Below, piece after piece: positions 31,480-43,400 of a stretch of 64,000 nt of DNA. The notes beneath the pieces are model-generated. The model searched no databases. It worked only from the letters and a program-made list of their open reading frames with translations, and had not been told where the DNA came from. Where the stretch lies: positions 19,778,001 to 19,842,000 of the forward strand of contig NC_060060.1 of assembly GCF_020283565.1 (NCBI RefSeq). Direction: 5' to 3'. Within the stretch, counting starts at the first letter, position 1; each line of letters opens with the position of its first letter. The DNA is from Trifolium pratense (Eukaryota > Streptophyta > Magnoliopsida > Fabales > Fabaceae). A program made the position numbers and the translations under genes.

Positions 31480-31800
31480 TTTGTTGTCAGTTGAGCGGTG
31501 CTTATTTAGCAGAGCTTTGGGGGGTGTTTGAAGGTTTAAGGTTGGCTAGGCGACTTAATTTCAAAGCTGTGGAGTTGCATGTAGATTCCGCTATTGTTGT
31601 GCTGGCCATCTGTTCTACAGGAAGTGGTAGTATGTGTGGTAGATCTCTTGTCGAGAAGATCCGTCGGTTACTTCATCTGGATCGGGAAGTTGTTGTTCGT
31701 CACTCCTACCACAAAGCAAATCAGTGAGCAGCTTGGCTTGTTTGAGGGGATATAGCTGTGAGTTTTATGATGTTTGTCCAAGTAAAGTTAGCTTTGAATG
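31480..31800 (+). mobile_element. RNase H-like fragment of a LINE
   Basis: The frame at 31491-31727 reads AYLAELWGVFEGLRLARRL, then VELHVDSAIVVLAI and HSYHKAN. These are the AELW..GL and HVDS motifs of the plant LINE RNase H-like domain (RVT_3 type). The frame ends in stops exactly where the usual 'AD.LA..G' end should be. No reverse transcriptase part or poly(A) tail is seen nearby. An isolated relic 0.5 kb after PRS. Confidence 0.65.
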
Positions 31801-32021
31801 TAAGCATTGAACTTTGGATCGTTCGAAGTTGTTGGTTGCATCTTCAATTTCTTCTATCGTGAAGATGTTGTAAGTTGGTAATCCAAGTGCAGCCAGCTTC
31901 TTAGCTGAGGAACAGGCAGAACTCCTTACTTAAATATTTGGTCTTGAATATGCAGTAACAGCTTGAATATTGCAGGATGGCAATATTTTCCTTCCCAAAT
32001 TTTGTGAGATATCAACAAATG

Positions 32022-32327
32022 TTAGAGAAGAACTACAGATATATTCATAGAAATTGTAGCACTTATTTGATTTAAAGCCAAGTTTAGGTGTTGTAGGAAA
32101 GGAAGAGAGAATATAAATGATGGAATGTTTCCAAATATTTCATCGGAAGTGTCAAATAGCTGAGTTGGTGAGAAATTTAAGTTCTCCAATGAGTCATTTC
32201 TCAAGATAATACTCAGAAGATTGTTCTCTATTGAAAGAAATTCAGTGCCAAAATTAATCTCTTCAAGAGAGACTAATCTTTTGAGATTAGGTACACTTCC
32301 ATTGAAAACTTTATCAGCCAAAACCAA
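32022..32327 (-). pseudogene. fragment of an LRR receptor-like kinase gene
   Basis: A 101-codon frame encodes leucine-rich repeats: NGSVPNLKRLVSLEEINFG, then NNLLSIILRNDSLENLNFS, IFGNIPSFIFSLPFLQHLNL and NQISATISMNIS. The spacing and wording resemble the ectodomain of inactive LRR receptor kinases of the Arabidopsis At3g03770 type (from memory, not aligned). There is no signal peptide, transmembrane segment or kinase domain on either side. An unrelated repeat starts at about 32340. A relic, probably carried here by duplication or transposition. Confidence 0.6.
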
Positions 32328-33070
32328 ACACTAGACATTCTTCAGATGAATGAGGCTGAAGTCCCACATCGTTCAAAGTCATGACATACACCCAAAAGCT
32401 ATAGTATATAAATGAATTACAGTACTTTTCACAATTCATACAATTCTAGGCATTTTTGGCAAATATTAAGTGTTGTGGCTCTTTTAATTAGCTTTGTTAT
32501 TTTTTCTTCAATTTTTTGTTCGAAAGGGCATCTGAAAAATTGATCCATCGAGTGGAATGTTGAAGAAAATTTAGCAAAGCAAATAAAAAGTATTAAGTCT
32601 TTATCAAATAATAATATTGCATTCCTCTGTAGTCTGTATCAGTTTGATCGGCCGGATAAGAAACAACACGTTTTTTAGACGGTTTTTTTTTATATTCATT
32701 AAATAATTGAGACATGAAATTTTTATTTTATTTTATTAGATTTTGTGAAGAAGAAAGTTTGGTAATTTATGAGATGTGTTATTATGAATCCAAATGTTGT
32801 AGGAGAAATGAACATGAGCCAAAAAAAACCTATCATTAGTCAGAGAAGTCTGAAAAATCTGGAACTGAATTTTTCGTCGTATCTTTTTGTATAAAATAGT
32901 GGCATAATCTGAGTTTATCATTTCATAACGAGTTAATTAGGGAGCTCTTAAGATGTTTAGTGTATATAGAGACTAGCCGCAGCATATACTCAGAGATTGC
33001 TTAGTTTCTCAAAAGGCATTAGTTAGTCCAGTTTGAAGAATAATGATCAAAGTTTATCACTTGAGACACT

Positions 33071-33240
33071 ATTAAGCACGGACACTCATCAAATGTTTAG
33101 ATGTCGTACACGCGTCGATATCCAACACCGATACAACACATATGATTACATTGAATTATGTTATTTTCTCAAATTATTACGGTGTCGTGTATTTGTGCTC
33201 GTGTCGTGTTCGGAGTCAGTATCTATGCTTTGTGAGACAT
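33071..33240. mobile_element. MITE, copy 3 of the GCACCGACAC family
   Basis: Starts TAAGCACGGACACTCATC and ends GTGTTCGGAGTCAGTATC...GCTTTG, with the same internal 'acacatatgattacattgaa' core seen in copies 1 and 2. The most diverged of the three. Non-coding. Confidence 0.55.
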
Positions 33241-33489
33241 TTTTAATCAAACATTAGATGTTGCATCTTTATGTTTAATGGAGCTCTGATGATTATATTT
33301 TAGTTTGGGAGGAAATCATTACTTGAAATTGATCACAGTTCATGGTGGATGATAAATAACTGCAAGTTCTATTTACAACCAAACCAGTAAAAAAGTTATT
33401 ACTATTAATATAGATAGATAGATAGATATGTTTAATGTGTATGTAATATACTAATCCGTAAGGTTCCAACAAATATATGTGCATTGGTG

Positions 33490-33650
33490 AAATTGTAAAC
33501 CTTTTTTTATAAAAAAAAAACCATCACAGTGAGTCAAACCAAGTGAATGCAGACTTGAGTAAGGTTAACATTTCTTCATTTGTGAATACAGATCAACCAT
33601 TTCTTCCATTGACCAATTAAGCATTCAAAGGTTGTTGTCTTCCAATGTAA
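33490..33650 (-). pseudogene. peroxidase gene relic A
   Basis: The complement of this stretch aligns base by base with the exon-2 part of the intact peroxidase at 61.26-61.45 kb. Examples are 'GACAACAACCTTTGAATGC' for GCCAACAACCTTCCAATGC, 'GGTCAATGGAAGAAATGGTTGA' for the IERMVE segment, and 'TTGGTTTGACTCACTGTGATG' for the HSVGSVHCD segment with the proximal His. Frameshifts and stops are present and only about 160 bp remain. The flank 'ggggtgggtttgaac' is shared with relic B. Confidence 0.75.
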
Positions 33651-33659
33651 AAGGGAAAT

Positions 33660-34788
33660 TGGGGTGGGTTTGAACAAATCATCACTTAAAGAGACATTTG
33701 CACCAACAGATTATAGATAATGGGTAATTAATTGAGTTATTGATGATGTTTAATCTGAAGATAAAGTTTGAGACAAAGAGGCAGAGGATGAAGTCCCACA
33801 TCGTTCAAAATCATGACATGCACCCAAAAAAACCTCTTAATATATAAATGGAATTGTTTGATTAGGATGCCAATGAAACCTGCTGCGCTGACCTCATTGT
33901 TTGATACTTGATGCCAATGAAAAATGTATTTCATCAAAAACAACATCAAACAACATAATATTATACATCAGAATCAGGAACACCAACTTTTGCAGCATAA
34001 CCAAGTGCCACTAACTACAACACCAGAATCACATCAGGAACAGCTATAACAACATCACAATTCACAAACAACTGGATTCTATTCTAAGTAACCAATATTG
34101 CACCAAACAACCTTCTTGATTCATAAACAGATTTCCCTCCCAAAAACAACAGAATTTGGCAATGAAAAATAAATATGTTCAATCATGAAGTTACTGACAA
34201 GTGACAACATCCAATCCATGTCCATCATTTTCATACGATCGACTGCACAAGTTTAGTAAGTAAGGGAATTTGGAATGGAAATTAGAGGCAGAGGCTGAAG
34301 TAGTGAAGTCCCATACCGTTTGCTTGGTTAAGTTTGTACGCGTGAGATGCTCCATCCAGTGCCTCCTCTTTCTTTCAGTGATGCGTGATTCTCCTTTTGC
34401 GTGTTCTATTCCTCATTTCTTATATGCAATCCATCTTCATGTATCATGTTGGGCCACTTTAGCATGAGTCATGTGACCTTTTCTTGGGCTATCCATTGGT
34501 TTGTTTTCTATTCACACCAACCCATAAGACTAAAACACTTATTAATAATATTTGCTCTCAACCATAAACTTGTTAAGTTGAACCAAGAAAATAAAAACTA
34601 TACAAAATATTATTTTAATAGAGAAAAATACTTAATTGACTCAATAAACTAAAAATTACAATTTATTTAAAATGACTCTAAATTAAACACTAAACTAATA
34701 AAGTGATATTAAAACTTATTGAAAAGACTCTAAAAATAGTGACTAATGAGAACTCATCATCTATTTCACCTGAAACAAACACACCCTT
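33660..34788. other. intergenic, no gene seen
   Basis: Contains a 'gaagtcccacatcgttcaaa' repeat near 33791 that also occurs near 32352 and, diverged, near 34304. This phrase is typical of plant TRIM/LTR ends. No coding region can be supported. Confidence 0.45.
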
Positions 34789-35717
34789 AGTGAACCATTG
34801 AACACTATTTTCATCAATTGTACAAATACACACACAATGGAAAATGATTGAGATCTCTCTTCTATTGCGTGTAGCTGCAAAGCTACCACCTTTACCAATT
34901 ATTCCACCTTTTTGTTAAACTCCACCTCAAAACCTAACGACCACCTCCACCATTAATATTATATCCCCTATATATAAACATCACACTATCTTGCTTTGAT
35001 GACTTTATTTTTAGCCAAGAAAATAGCTCAGTTGCAAATACACATAATGGAAAATGATTTGGATCTACTTTTTATTATGTGTCGCTGCAAAGTAAACCAC
35101 CTTTACTAATCGTTCCACCTTTTGTGAAACTTCACCTCTAAACCTAACCACCACCACCACTATGGCCACAAATAGCCTTGTAGCCCCCTATAAACACCAC
35201 ACCATCTTGTTTTGCTGATTTTACTTTTAACCAAAAAAATAGTTAAGTTTTTATTGTCCCACTTAAACAAAATGACTTCGTAGATCTGAACAAATTGGGG
35301 GTCAATTTCAATTCCACCACCCATATCCCTGCCCTCACTACAACTAGTATCCCAATCACCATTACCACCACATTCTCTTCCCCTCACCATCTCCACTTTC
35401 TTCACCCACATCACCTCAAATATCATAAAAAACATTGACACTAACGTTTATGTATCAAATCAAAATTCTACCTTTTTTGATTTTTCAACACCCATCAAAC
35501 AACATCAAATGCAACCAAACGAGTTTACTGAGAAAAATAGTTTTATACCCAAATTCAATCTCACCACCTTTATCACCCCCGCAAATTCAGATAACATATA
35601 TAGGATTCAATTCGAAACTAAACCGGCTCCAAACCAAGAAATCTCTTTGGGTTATACCTAACTATGGTAATACAGAACCACCATTAGTGTATAGATTTCA
35701 TGGTTTGTTATGTGAAT

Positions 35718-35767
<50 letters not shown>

Positions 35768-36565
35768 TTTGCGGGGGGGGGGGGGATAGAGGTGGTGGGA
35801 TTGAATTTGGATATAAAACTATATTTCTCAATAAACTTGTTTGGTTGCATTTGATGTTGTTTGATGGTTGTTGAAAAATAAAAAAGGTAGAATTTTGATT
35901 TGATACATGAACACTAGTATTAATGTTTGTGATGATATTTGGGGTGATGTGGGTGGAGAAAGTGGTGGTGGTGGTGAGGGAAGAAGATATGGTGGTAACC
36001 GTGATTGGGATGTTGTTGGTAGTGAGGGTGGGGATATGGGTGGTGAAATTGAAATTAACCCTCAATTTGTTCAGATCTACGAAGTCATTTGGTTTAAGTG
36101 AAGCAATAAAAACTTAACAATTTTCATGGTTAAAAGTAAAATCAGCAAAACAAGATGGGGTGGTGTTTATATGGGATACAAAGCTATTTATGGTCGTGGT
36201 AGTGACGATGGTGGTTAGGTTTTGAGGTGGCGTTTCACAAAAGGTGAAAGGATTAGTAAATGTGGTAACTTTGCAGCGACACGCAATAAAAGATAGATCC
36301 AAATCATTTTTCATTGTGTGTGTATTTGCAACTAAGCTATTTTTTTGGTTAAAGTAAAGTCATCAAAGCAAGATGGTGTGATGTTTATAGGGGATATAAT
36401 ATTATTGGTGGTGGTTAGATTTTGAGGTGGAGTTTCACAAAATGTGGAAGGTTTGGTAAATGTGGTAGCTTTGCAGCTATGCACAATAAAAGAGAGGTCT
36501 CAATCATTTTCCACTGTGTGTATTTAATTTGTACAATTGATGAAAAGAGTGTTCAATCGTTCACT
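34789..36565. repeat. 1.78-kb inverted repeat (foldback), arms about 0.8 kb
   Basis: The left arm (34789-about 35594) and right arm (about 35764-36565) are complementary over their whole length. The outer ends read AGTGAACCATTGAACAC on the left and GTGTTCAATCGTTCACT on the right. Inner ends meet at 'cacccccgcaaattc' and its complement. Similarity is high by eye, with scattered substitutions and small indels. Each arm also holds an internal direct repeat ('caagatggtgtgatgttta' type). The ~170-bp loop contains (AT)n at 35720-35764, and a G13 run lies at 35773-35785. No transposase ORF; the frames seen in the arms are Thr/Asn- or Val/Gly-rich by-products. Confidence 0.85.
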
Positions 36566-36669
36566 CATGAATCACAAAGTTTGTAGAATAGATTGTAGAA
36601 AGTGAGAGGCTAAAGAGAGATGGTGAAACTAGAGGCTAATAAACAATTTTGGTTTTTTTTTGTGAACAA

Positions 36670-36716
36670 AATTAATAAGACATCGAGGAAGACAGTCAGA
36701 GACAGAAGGGGAGGGG

Positions 36717-36759
<43 letters not shown>

Positions 36760-36830
36760 TACAAATCTAATAAGACATCGAGGAAGACAGTCAGAGACAG
36801 AAGGGGAGAGGGAGAAAGAGAGAGAATACA
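36670..36830. repeat. duplicated unit around a (GA)n microsatellite
   Basis: 'aataagacatcgaggaagac' followed by 'agtcagagacagaagggga' occurs at about 36672-36716 and again at 36768-36812, on either side of a (GA)n run at about 36719-36756. Non-coding. Confidence 0.85.
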
Positions 36831-38136
36831 AAACTAATAATATTTATGATTTTTTGTTAAAGTTTTTATAATAATAAGGGACTTACAGAGTATTTATAAT
36901 GGATGAAAGATGTATTTTCCAATTAAGAAAGAAAATTTATATATTTTTAACTATTTTAAAAGATTACTTTTGTATTGTAAATTGTAAGCATTAACTTAAG
37001 AAAAATTGCAAAACAAAATCAAATCAAATAAGAAATCACCCATTATTATTATTAGGGTTGTGTATGGTCGGATTCATGCCGAAAAGTCGCGATATACGTA
37101 GAACCGCAGAGGTTGTAAATGGAACCATTTCCAACCGTCTTAGACAATGGGTATGGCGGGTGACGGGTAAGGCGGAGTGGGGGTATAGTGGGTGATTTGT
37201 TCCGGGTGAGAGCAACAAAAAAAAAATTACCTTCAAATTTACGGCGTTGATTGAAGGATGGATCCCAGATACACTATAAACTATAACCACCAGTCCACAA
37301 CCACCATTAAGAGGAGAGAAGTTGAACTGCAATTATTTGCTTTGCCTCCTTCACATGCAATGGGTACCCTTTTTGTACTGACCTTGAGTGGAAGGGAGAG
37401 AGAAATTATTTGCTTTTCCTCCGTCACATACAGTAGTAGCCGGAAGTGAAAATTAGAACTTGGAATAATTTTAGATCTGAAAATGTAATACTCCGTAGTG
37501 AAATGTTTTAAGCTAATAAGAAAGAATTTGCTTAAGAATAAAAAATTGCTGGTACTAGTCTTGCTTTATCTTGAAAGCGTGTAAACAATTAATTGAGATA
37601 AATGCATGTGTCATAATGTGGAGTCCCAAGAAAAGTAAAAGTCTTTGGAAAGTTGATATATTTATGTCACTTTTTGAGTCTCAAGAAAAGTATGCAAATG
37701 CAAACAGACGTGAGTTTATGACATAGCTGTAGCCTAAAATCAAGTCTACTCCCATTAAACAATGTTTTTTCAGAATCGGACTAGACCAGATACACTCACT
37801 CTTAAATGAATTGAACCAATTTAATACCCGAAATCCGATAAGACCCGCCCAAATCATTCAGACTTGTTTCGGATTTCTCATGTTTCAGGCGGGTCATACT
37901 TTTATGCTCACCTCTAATTATTATCACACTATCACAATTTTTTTTTTGTGTAAGCAACATTAAATTTCTCAGATACGCATAGGTTAATGAACCATACACA
38001 TTTAATTAATTAATACACTTACATTTCTTCCTCACTTACCTCAACAAACCTTTTGCCACAAACTATTTTTAGTCATCAAATGACCATCCGTATTCAAAAT
38101 AACTATTAAAGTATGAAGTAAAAGATCGCATTTCCT
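36831..38136. other. intergenic, no gene seen
   Basis: AT-rich sequence with a GC-richer patch near 37060-37200 of unknown origin. Nothing coding is recognisable. Confidence 0.45.
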
Positions 38137-38375
38137 GGTGAAATTGTAATCCTTTCCATAAAAGCATCACAATGAGTTGAACCAATTAAATGCACATTTG
38201 AGTAAGATAGCCAATTCTTTAATTTGAACCCTTATTTTGTGAAGCTCGGTAAAAAAAACCCTCATTTTGTGAAGGGTCAATCATTGATCAATTAGGCATT
38301 TAAATGTCGTTGTCTTTTGTGACCGATGCGATGGAATATAGCGAATTTCTACGACTAATGAAAGGCACTATCAAT
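38137..38375 (-). pseudogene. peroxidase gene relic B
   Basis: The complement begins 'TAGTGCCTTTCATTAGTCG', matching the VPLGGRRDS segment of the intact peroxidase (near 61.48 kb). It continues through 'TTCCATCGCATCGGTCAC' (YSLASVV) and the LIGAHSVGSVHCD region to 'ATGGAAAGGATTACAATTTC' (MERIYNF). A short insertion, a run of T and several stops and frameshifts break it. The downstream flank 'gggggtgggtttgaac' is shared with relic A, so A and B probably derive from one already broken ancestor. Confidence 0.8.
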
Positions 38376-38419
38376 TTCATTTAATGTTTTTTGGCATTCC
38401 AATGTAGAAGGAAAATGGG

Positions 38420-39269
38420 GGTGGGTTTGAACTTTGAACAGTGACCACTTTTACAATTTTTCATGATAGAGCAAACTAGATCAAGAGTTGAATTTTGCAA
38501 TTCTATAAAGAAATATCATGTTTCTCCTACACAAAATTTCAATCAAGTGGATTAATTATTTACTTTTTATTAATTAAATTACAAAATAAATAACTTATGA
38601 AATTAAAACCGAAATTTTTTATGAGTTTTTTCGTATCATCAAATTATATGTCATATAATTTGAAATATATTAATTTTAAGTGCAAATAGAGACCAAAATT
38701 TTAAAATTTTAAAATAAGGTGACCAATTTTATTGGCAAGTGAAAATAAGATGATGAAAATTGTAATTATGTCATACTTTTATTTTTTATTAAATTGCTTA
38801 TTGGCCGGAATTTCATTTTTAAAATGAATAAATTAAGTATTGCGATTAAACAGGCATATAATATAATATCCCTGAGTTAAGTTGAAAAGACTAAATCTTA
38901 CTTTTATTTATTTTTTGGTCGGGTTCATGGAGAAAGCACTAAGTAACTGGTATCTGTGCTCCATTTCCTTTTGACTATAGTTATCCAGTTACCATTTCCT
39001 TTTGAATGCATTTGACACTTTTGACTTCTTAACACTAGATGATGTGAATTTTCTTCAAAAACTTCAAAAGGTTATGAATAGCAATGTTGTGTCCCTAGAT
39101 GTATGAATGTTATTTTTAAGAGAATTGATTTTATCATTCAAAAAGAATTAGCAGCATAGTTTATGATCGGTTTACCTCTCATTCATATATATATATTAAT
39201 GGTTTGAAAATCACTATTTTTTAGAATAAAGAATTATTGAAAACACCAACAATGAATTGGTATAAGCGG
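38420..39269. other. intergenic, no gene seen
   Basis: Very AT-rich, with no recognisable coding or repeat structure apart from short A/T runs. Confidence 0.45.
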
Positions 39270-40075
39270 TAAGAATCTTGAATACTATGGGAATGTATCA
39301 AAGACTACATTCACGAAAGCAACAATTCCATAATGCTAGAATTGATTTTTGATGTTTGTAGGAATGAAAACAGACAAACAACAGGTAAGATGTCAGTTTT
39401 GATTTGGTCTCTATGGCAAAACCGAAACAACTCTGTGTGGAATGAAAGCTAATTAAGTACACAACAAGTAGGACTGCAAGCAACACAACTGTGACATGAT
39501 TGAGCTATGATACAAGGCATCCATGCGAACGAACAATTGCTGCAACACCAGCAATCAGCAGCCGAACCAGCAGTCCAATGGCAGCAACCACCTCCGAGAT
39601 TCATGAAATGTAATGTTGACGCAAGCTTTTATGACACGTCTGAAGCAACCAGACGTGGATGGTGTTTACATGACTACCGAGGACGATTTATACTTGCCGG
39701 AACTAATCTCATGCATACCAAACTCAACAGTTTGGAAGGTGAAGCCATGACAATTAAAGAAGCAATAGAAGAAATGATGCAAAGAGGTTTATCCTACGTT
39801 ATCTTTGAAAGGGACTCAAAAGTAGCAGTTGATGCTATTCATTCTAGGCATGATGGATTATCCGAGTTTAACATTTTAATTTCTCATATTAAGAATTTAC
39901 TTATGTCGAATAACAACGAGGTCAAGTTTGTAAGCGACAAACGAATAGGGTTGCTCACTCCTTAGCAAGGGCGGCCTATTCTATGTCTAGTCGTCACCTT
40001 TTTGAGTCGATTCTTCGTTGTATGGAAAACTATTTGATTATGAAATGAATTGAGTTTCCTTTGTAAAAAAAAAAA
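39270..40075 (+). mobile_element. 3' fragment of a LINE upstream of TFIIIC
   Basis: Plus-strand coding remains: NENRQTTGKMSVLIWSLWQN near 39361-39420, interrupted by stops. The RNase H-like domain with FMKCNVDASFY, GWCLHDYRGRF and FERDSKVAVDAI follows at 39507-39965. A frameshift then leads to the usual 'AHSLARAA' end, and a tail of 12 A lies at 40064-40075. The closest relative in the window is the LINE in PRS intron 1, which has the same domain order. 5'-truncated and inactive. The tail lies about 290 bp before the TFIIIC TATA box. Confidence 0.8.
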
Positions 40076-40361
40076 AGAATTTTGGTCATCTTAAGCATGT
40101 GGTCAGAAGTTCGATTTACAGGCTCATGCGTATCGAGAAAATTCGGTTGAAGAGGAGAACACATCTTGTGTGCCCCACATATAGAGATTAGTCGTGGGAA
40201 ATAAAATTAAAATATCCTGACAAAAAAAAAATTGAAGAGTGAAAACACGTTTCAGTAGTCAAGACGAAACTGTGGCGCTGCCGCCCTATCAGCACCTTTT
40301 TGAAAGCTCCCCACCGCGCCCTTCACGGCCCACTCCTCTTCCCGAGACACAAACCGCCGCT

Positions 40362-40369
40362 TATAAATA
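40362..40369 (+). promoter_or_regulatory. TATA box and telo-box-like motif of the TFIIIC gene
   Basis: TATAAATA followed at once by ACCCTAAA, a telo-box-like motif common in promoters of plant translation and housekeeping genes. It is 56 bp upstream of the ATG, so the leader would be only about 25 bases. The 150 bases before it are distinctly GC-richer than the surroundings. Confidence 0.6.
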
Positions 40370-40417
40370 ACCCTAAAAAGAGCCAAATTCGAAAAAAAGT
40401 ACCAAAAACTCAACAGA

Positions 40418-43400
40418 ATGGACGTGATTGATCAGAACCAAGAGGAGGATCCTCCAATGGCGATAGAAGACAGTGACAATGCAATCGAAGACGACGTGGA
40501 AGATGATGATGATGGAGAAGACGAAGAAAATGCTTCAGAGAATGAAGAAGAAGGAGAAAAAGATACAGTTGTGGATGAAGATCAGTTCATGTTTAGAGAA
40601 GGAACGAATCCTTTAGATTTAATACATAACAATGATTCCGGTATTCAATTGTACCAGAGATTACAACAGTACGAAGCTGAAGCTAACAAAAAGCGAAAAG
40701 CACCCGAAGAACAATGCCACCGGTAACAACTAATTTCTTCTAGGTTTCAAAATTTCAATTCATTTCAATACAATTTCTCTGTTATTGTCTAATAGTTTAG
40801 TTTCATATATTTTGTTCTGTCAACTTCATAATAGTTCACCTAGTTTAATCTATGATCTTGAATGAGTCCTTGACTTTGTAGACACTCTTGAATAGGTCAA
40901 TATTTCTACAAGGTCTCCCGCTCTATCAAATTTTACTCATACCAGTCCTTACAAGAATATGTTAGTGACTAAATTGATAATAAGGGTCAGTTTGATATGC
41001 AAAATATAAGTAAGGGACCGAACAATACAGAACAGTACAGCACATGACAAGTTTAAGGTGTTGAACATATTTTGTCTTTGTACCATGTTTGATAGACAGA
41101 AGGCTATTTTGGTATTTTAGACAACTTGTGTAGAGGACCCTAATTTTTTAGCAGATCAAATGGACCCTAAGTGTATAAACTTAGAGACCAGATTGATAGT
41201 AAGTTGTTAAAATATAAGGACTTAATTGATAACTAGGATAGTACCCGTGCGTCCGCTGCATTTCTTGATTTTAATTTGAAAATTATATATAAAAAGTAAG
41301 AAAAAAAAAGTAATTAATTACATTAAAAATATTCAATAAAATTATGAAAAAATGAAATATATTTAATAAACAAAACGGAAATATATAAGAAATAAAGTTA
41401 CAAAATATATAAATATATAATGTTGGATAATTTATCATGAGATGCAAATATATAAATGTCATAAGAATGACCTTTTTGAGTAGAGTCAGAGAACAATGAC
41501 CTTTTTGAGTGTGTCATACAAAGTTAGGGACTAATTTGGTGGTTTACTCAGATATTCAACTATGTATTTAGTTAAACAGTGGTTGGTTGAATAGTGAATA
41601 TTGTGTATGTGCAACTGTGAATGCTGCAACCAAATAGCCACTATTATAAATTTATAAGGAATAAAATTCTTAAGTGGTAAAAATTTATTTATTTTTTCTA
41701 ATAGAAAAAAGATGGAGAGACTACAAGTTTAAGTAAAACTATGGCAGGTTAAGAAATTTTAGAAACAGAAAACCTTGATCCTACGAGGAACATGGAATAA
41801 AAGTTCAATGAGCTACTAAAGACGACTCTTGATTTTGAGTTCAGAAGATATGAGTGTTGAACGGAATGGTTATACATGTTTTGCATGAATGAAAAACAAA
41901 TAACTTGCTGCTTGCTTACACTGACTTATATATGTTTGTCACATTTTGTATTGGATGTGTCCAAATGCAGTGAAGGGACTTCTTCTAAGAAGGCAAGGGA
42001 AGATGATACTTCTAGTGTATGCCTAGCTGATATGGTGGTATACATGAATTTTGAACAGGGCAAGAGATCAAAAAGGGTATGATGTACACACTTTCAATCA
42101 TTTTTTTTGTTGATAATCACACACATTCAATCATAATTGTGCAACATCTTGGTAAGAGAGTTGCCTTGCCATCATATATTATGATAGCATTTATTAATTC
42201 CTTACTGAAAAGTAGATTGCAAGTTTTAGACTCTAGCAATGGAATGGGCATAGTTGAATTATAAATTTTATATTATGGTTTTGGATGAAATTGTTTACGA
42301 TCAAGCCAATTATGTTTGTCCACTCATAGCTTTTTCTAGACCGTTTCCATTTTTTTACAAGCTAGGTGACATTGCTGCATTTTTGTATGTTTTTTTTTTT
42401 TATTCCTTTTCATCAATTTTCGGTTTTAGATGAGATGTTTTTACTAGTTTACTTTTACACCTCTTTCTTTGTAAGGTTTTGGACCTTCATTTGTCAGGTA
42501 TATTTTTATCTTGAAAGGCTTTAGATGAGATTGTAAAAATGATGAGCACTCTGAATTACATGTTATGTATTTACTTGATTATTTTCCTCTAAAATAACTT
42601 ACATGACACCTTTTCAAATTTTTATATTCCAGAAGCGGTCTAAAAAAAGAGGTAGGCAAAAAGGATCAAAGAAGAAAATTGACGAAAAGCTATCGCAAAT
42701 GTTGGGTGATGCCTACCTTCACTATGCAAATCGACGTTATGAGACGGTACATTATTCTCTGATCTAATGATCTATATGTTTTGGCATTGGACAATTGGAG
42801 TTTGTTACACAATGTTTAACTTTTCAAAGAGATGGGCTTCCTCCAGCAACAACACATAGCTACAAGTTTTCCTGTCTATTGAAATGCTTTTTGAACAATA
42901 TTTGTTGAAAGTCCCACATTGGGCAGGATATAGCCCTGAAAAAGTGTTTATAAATTGGAGGCATTCCTTACTTTACAAGCTGATTTTCTATGGTTTTGTT
43001 AGGTCCAACACAAATTATATGATGGTTTCAGAGCCTATAAAAAATCTGTTGGGCCACCCGTTATCGGACTACTCGGGTCACACTCCTAATATTCAGCTGT
43101 CGGTGTGAAGGAGATCTTTTGAGAGTCTCATATAAGATGTGATGTTATTAGGATATAGAATGAAGGGAAATTAAAGTAATTAAGAATTGGTATAGAAGTT
43201 AGTTAGTTAGCTAGTTATTTAGTTATCTTAGTTAGTTGGGTTTGTTTGTTAGTTGTTTATTGATCCTTTTCAATATCCTTGTGTATAGGAATTCTATAAA
43301 TATAGACTTCCATTCCCTTAGAAAGGATATTATGAAACATATTGTTTTGACTGGTTTCAAACCAGTGTAAGGAGAGTATCTTCGCTGGTGTATCTTTATC

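Noticed and set aside
35435..36117. Thr/Asn-rich and Val/Gly-rich frames in the foldback
   Set aside because: They are by-products of the inverted repeat and of the (AT)n and G13 runs; no protein features.
36610..36871. Ser/Leu-rich and Arg/Glu-rich frames
   Set aside because: Translation of a (GA)n microsatellite and its duplicated flanks.
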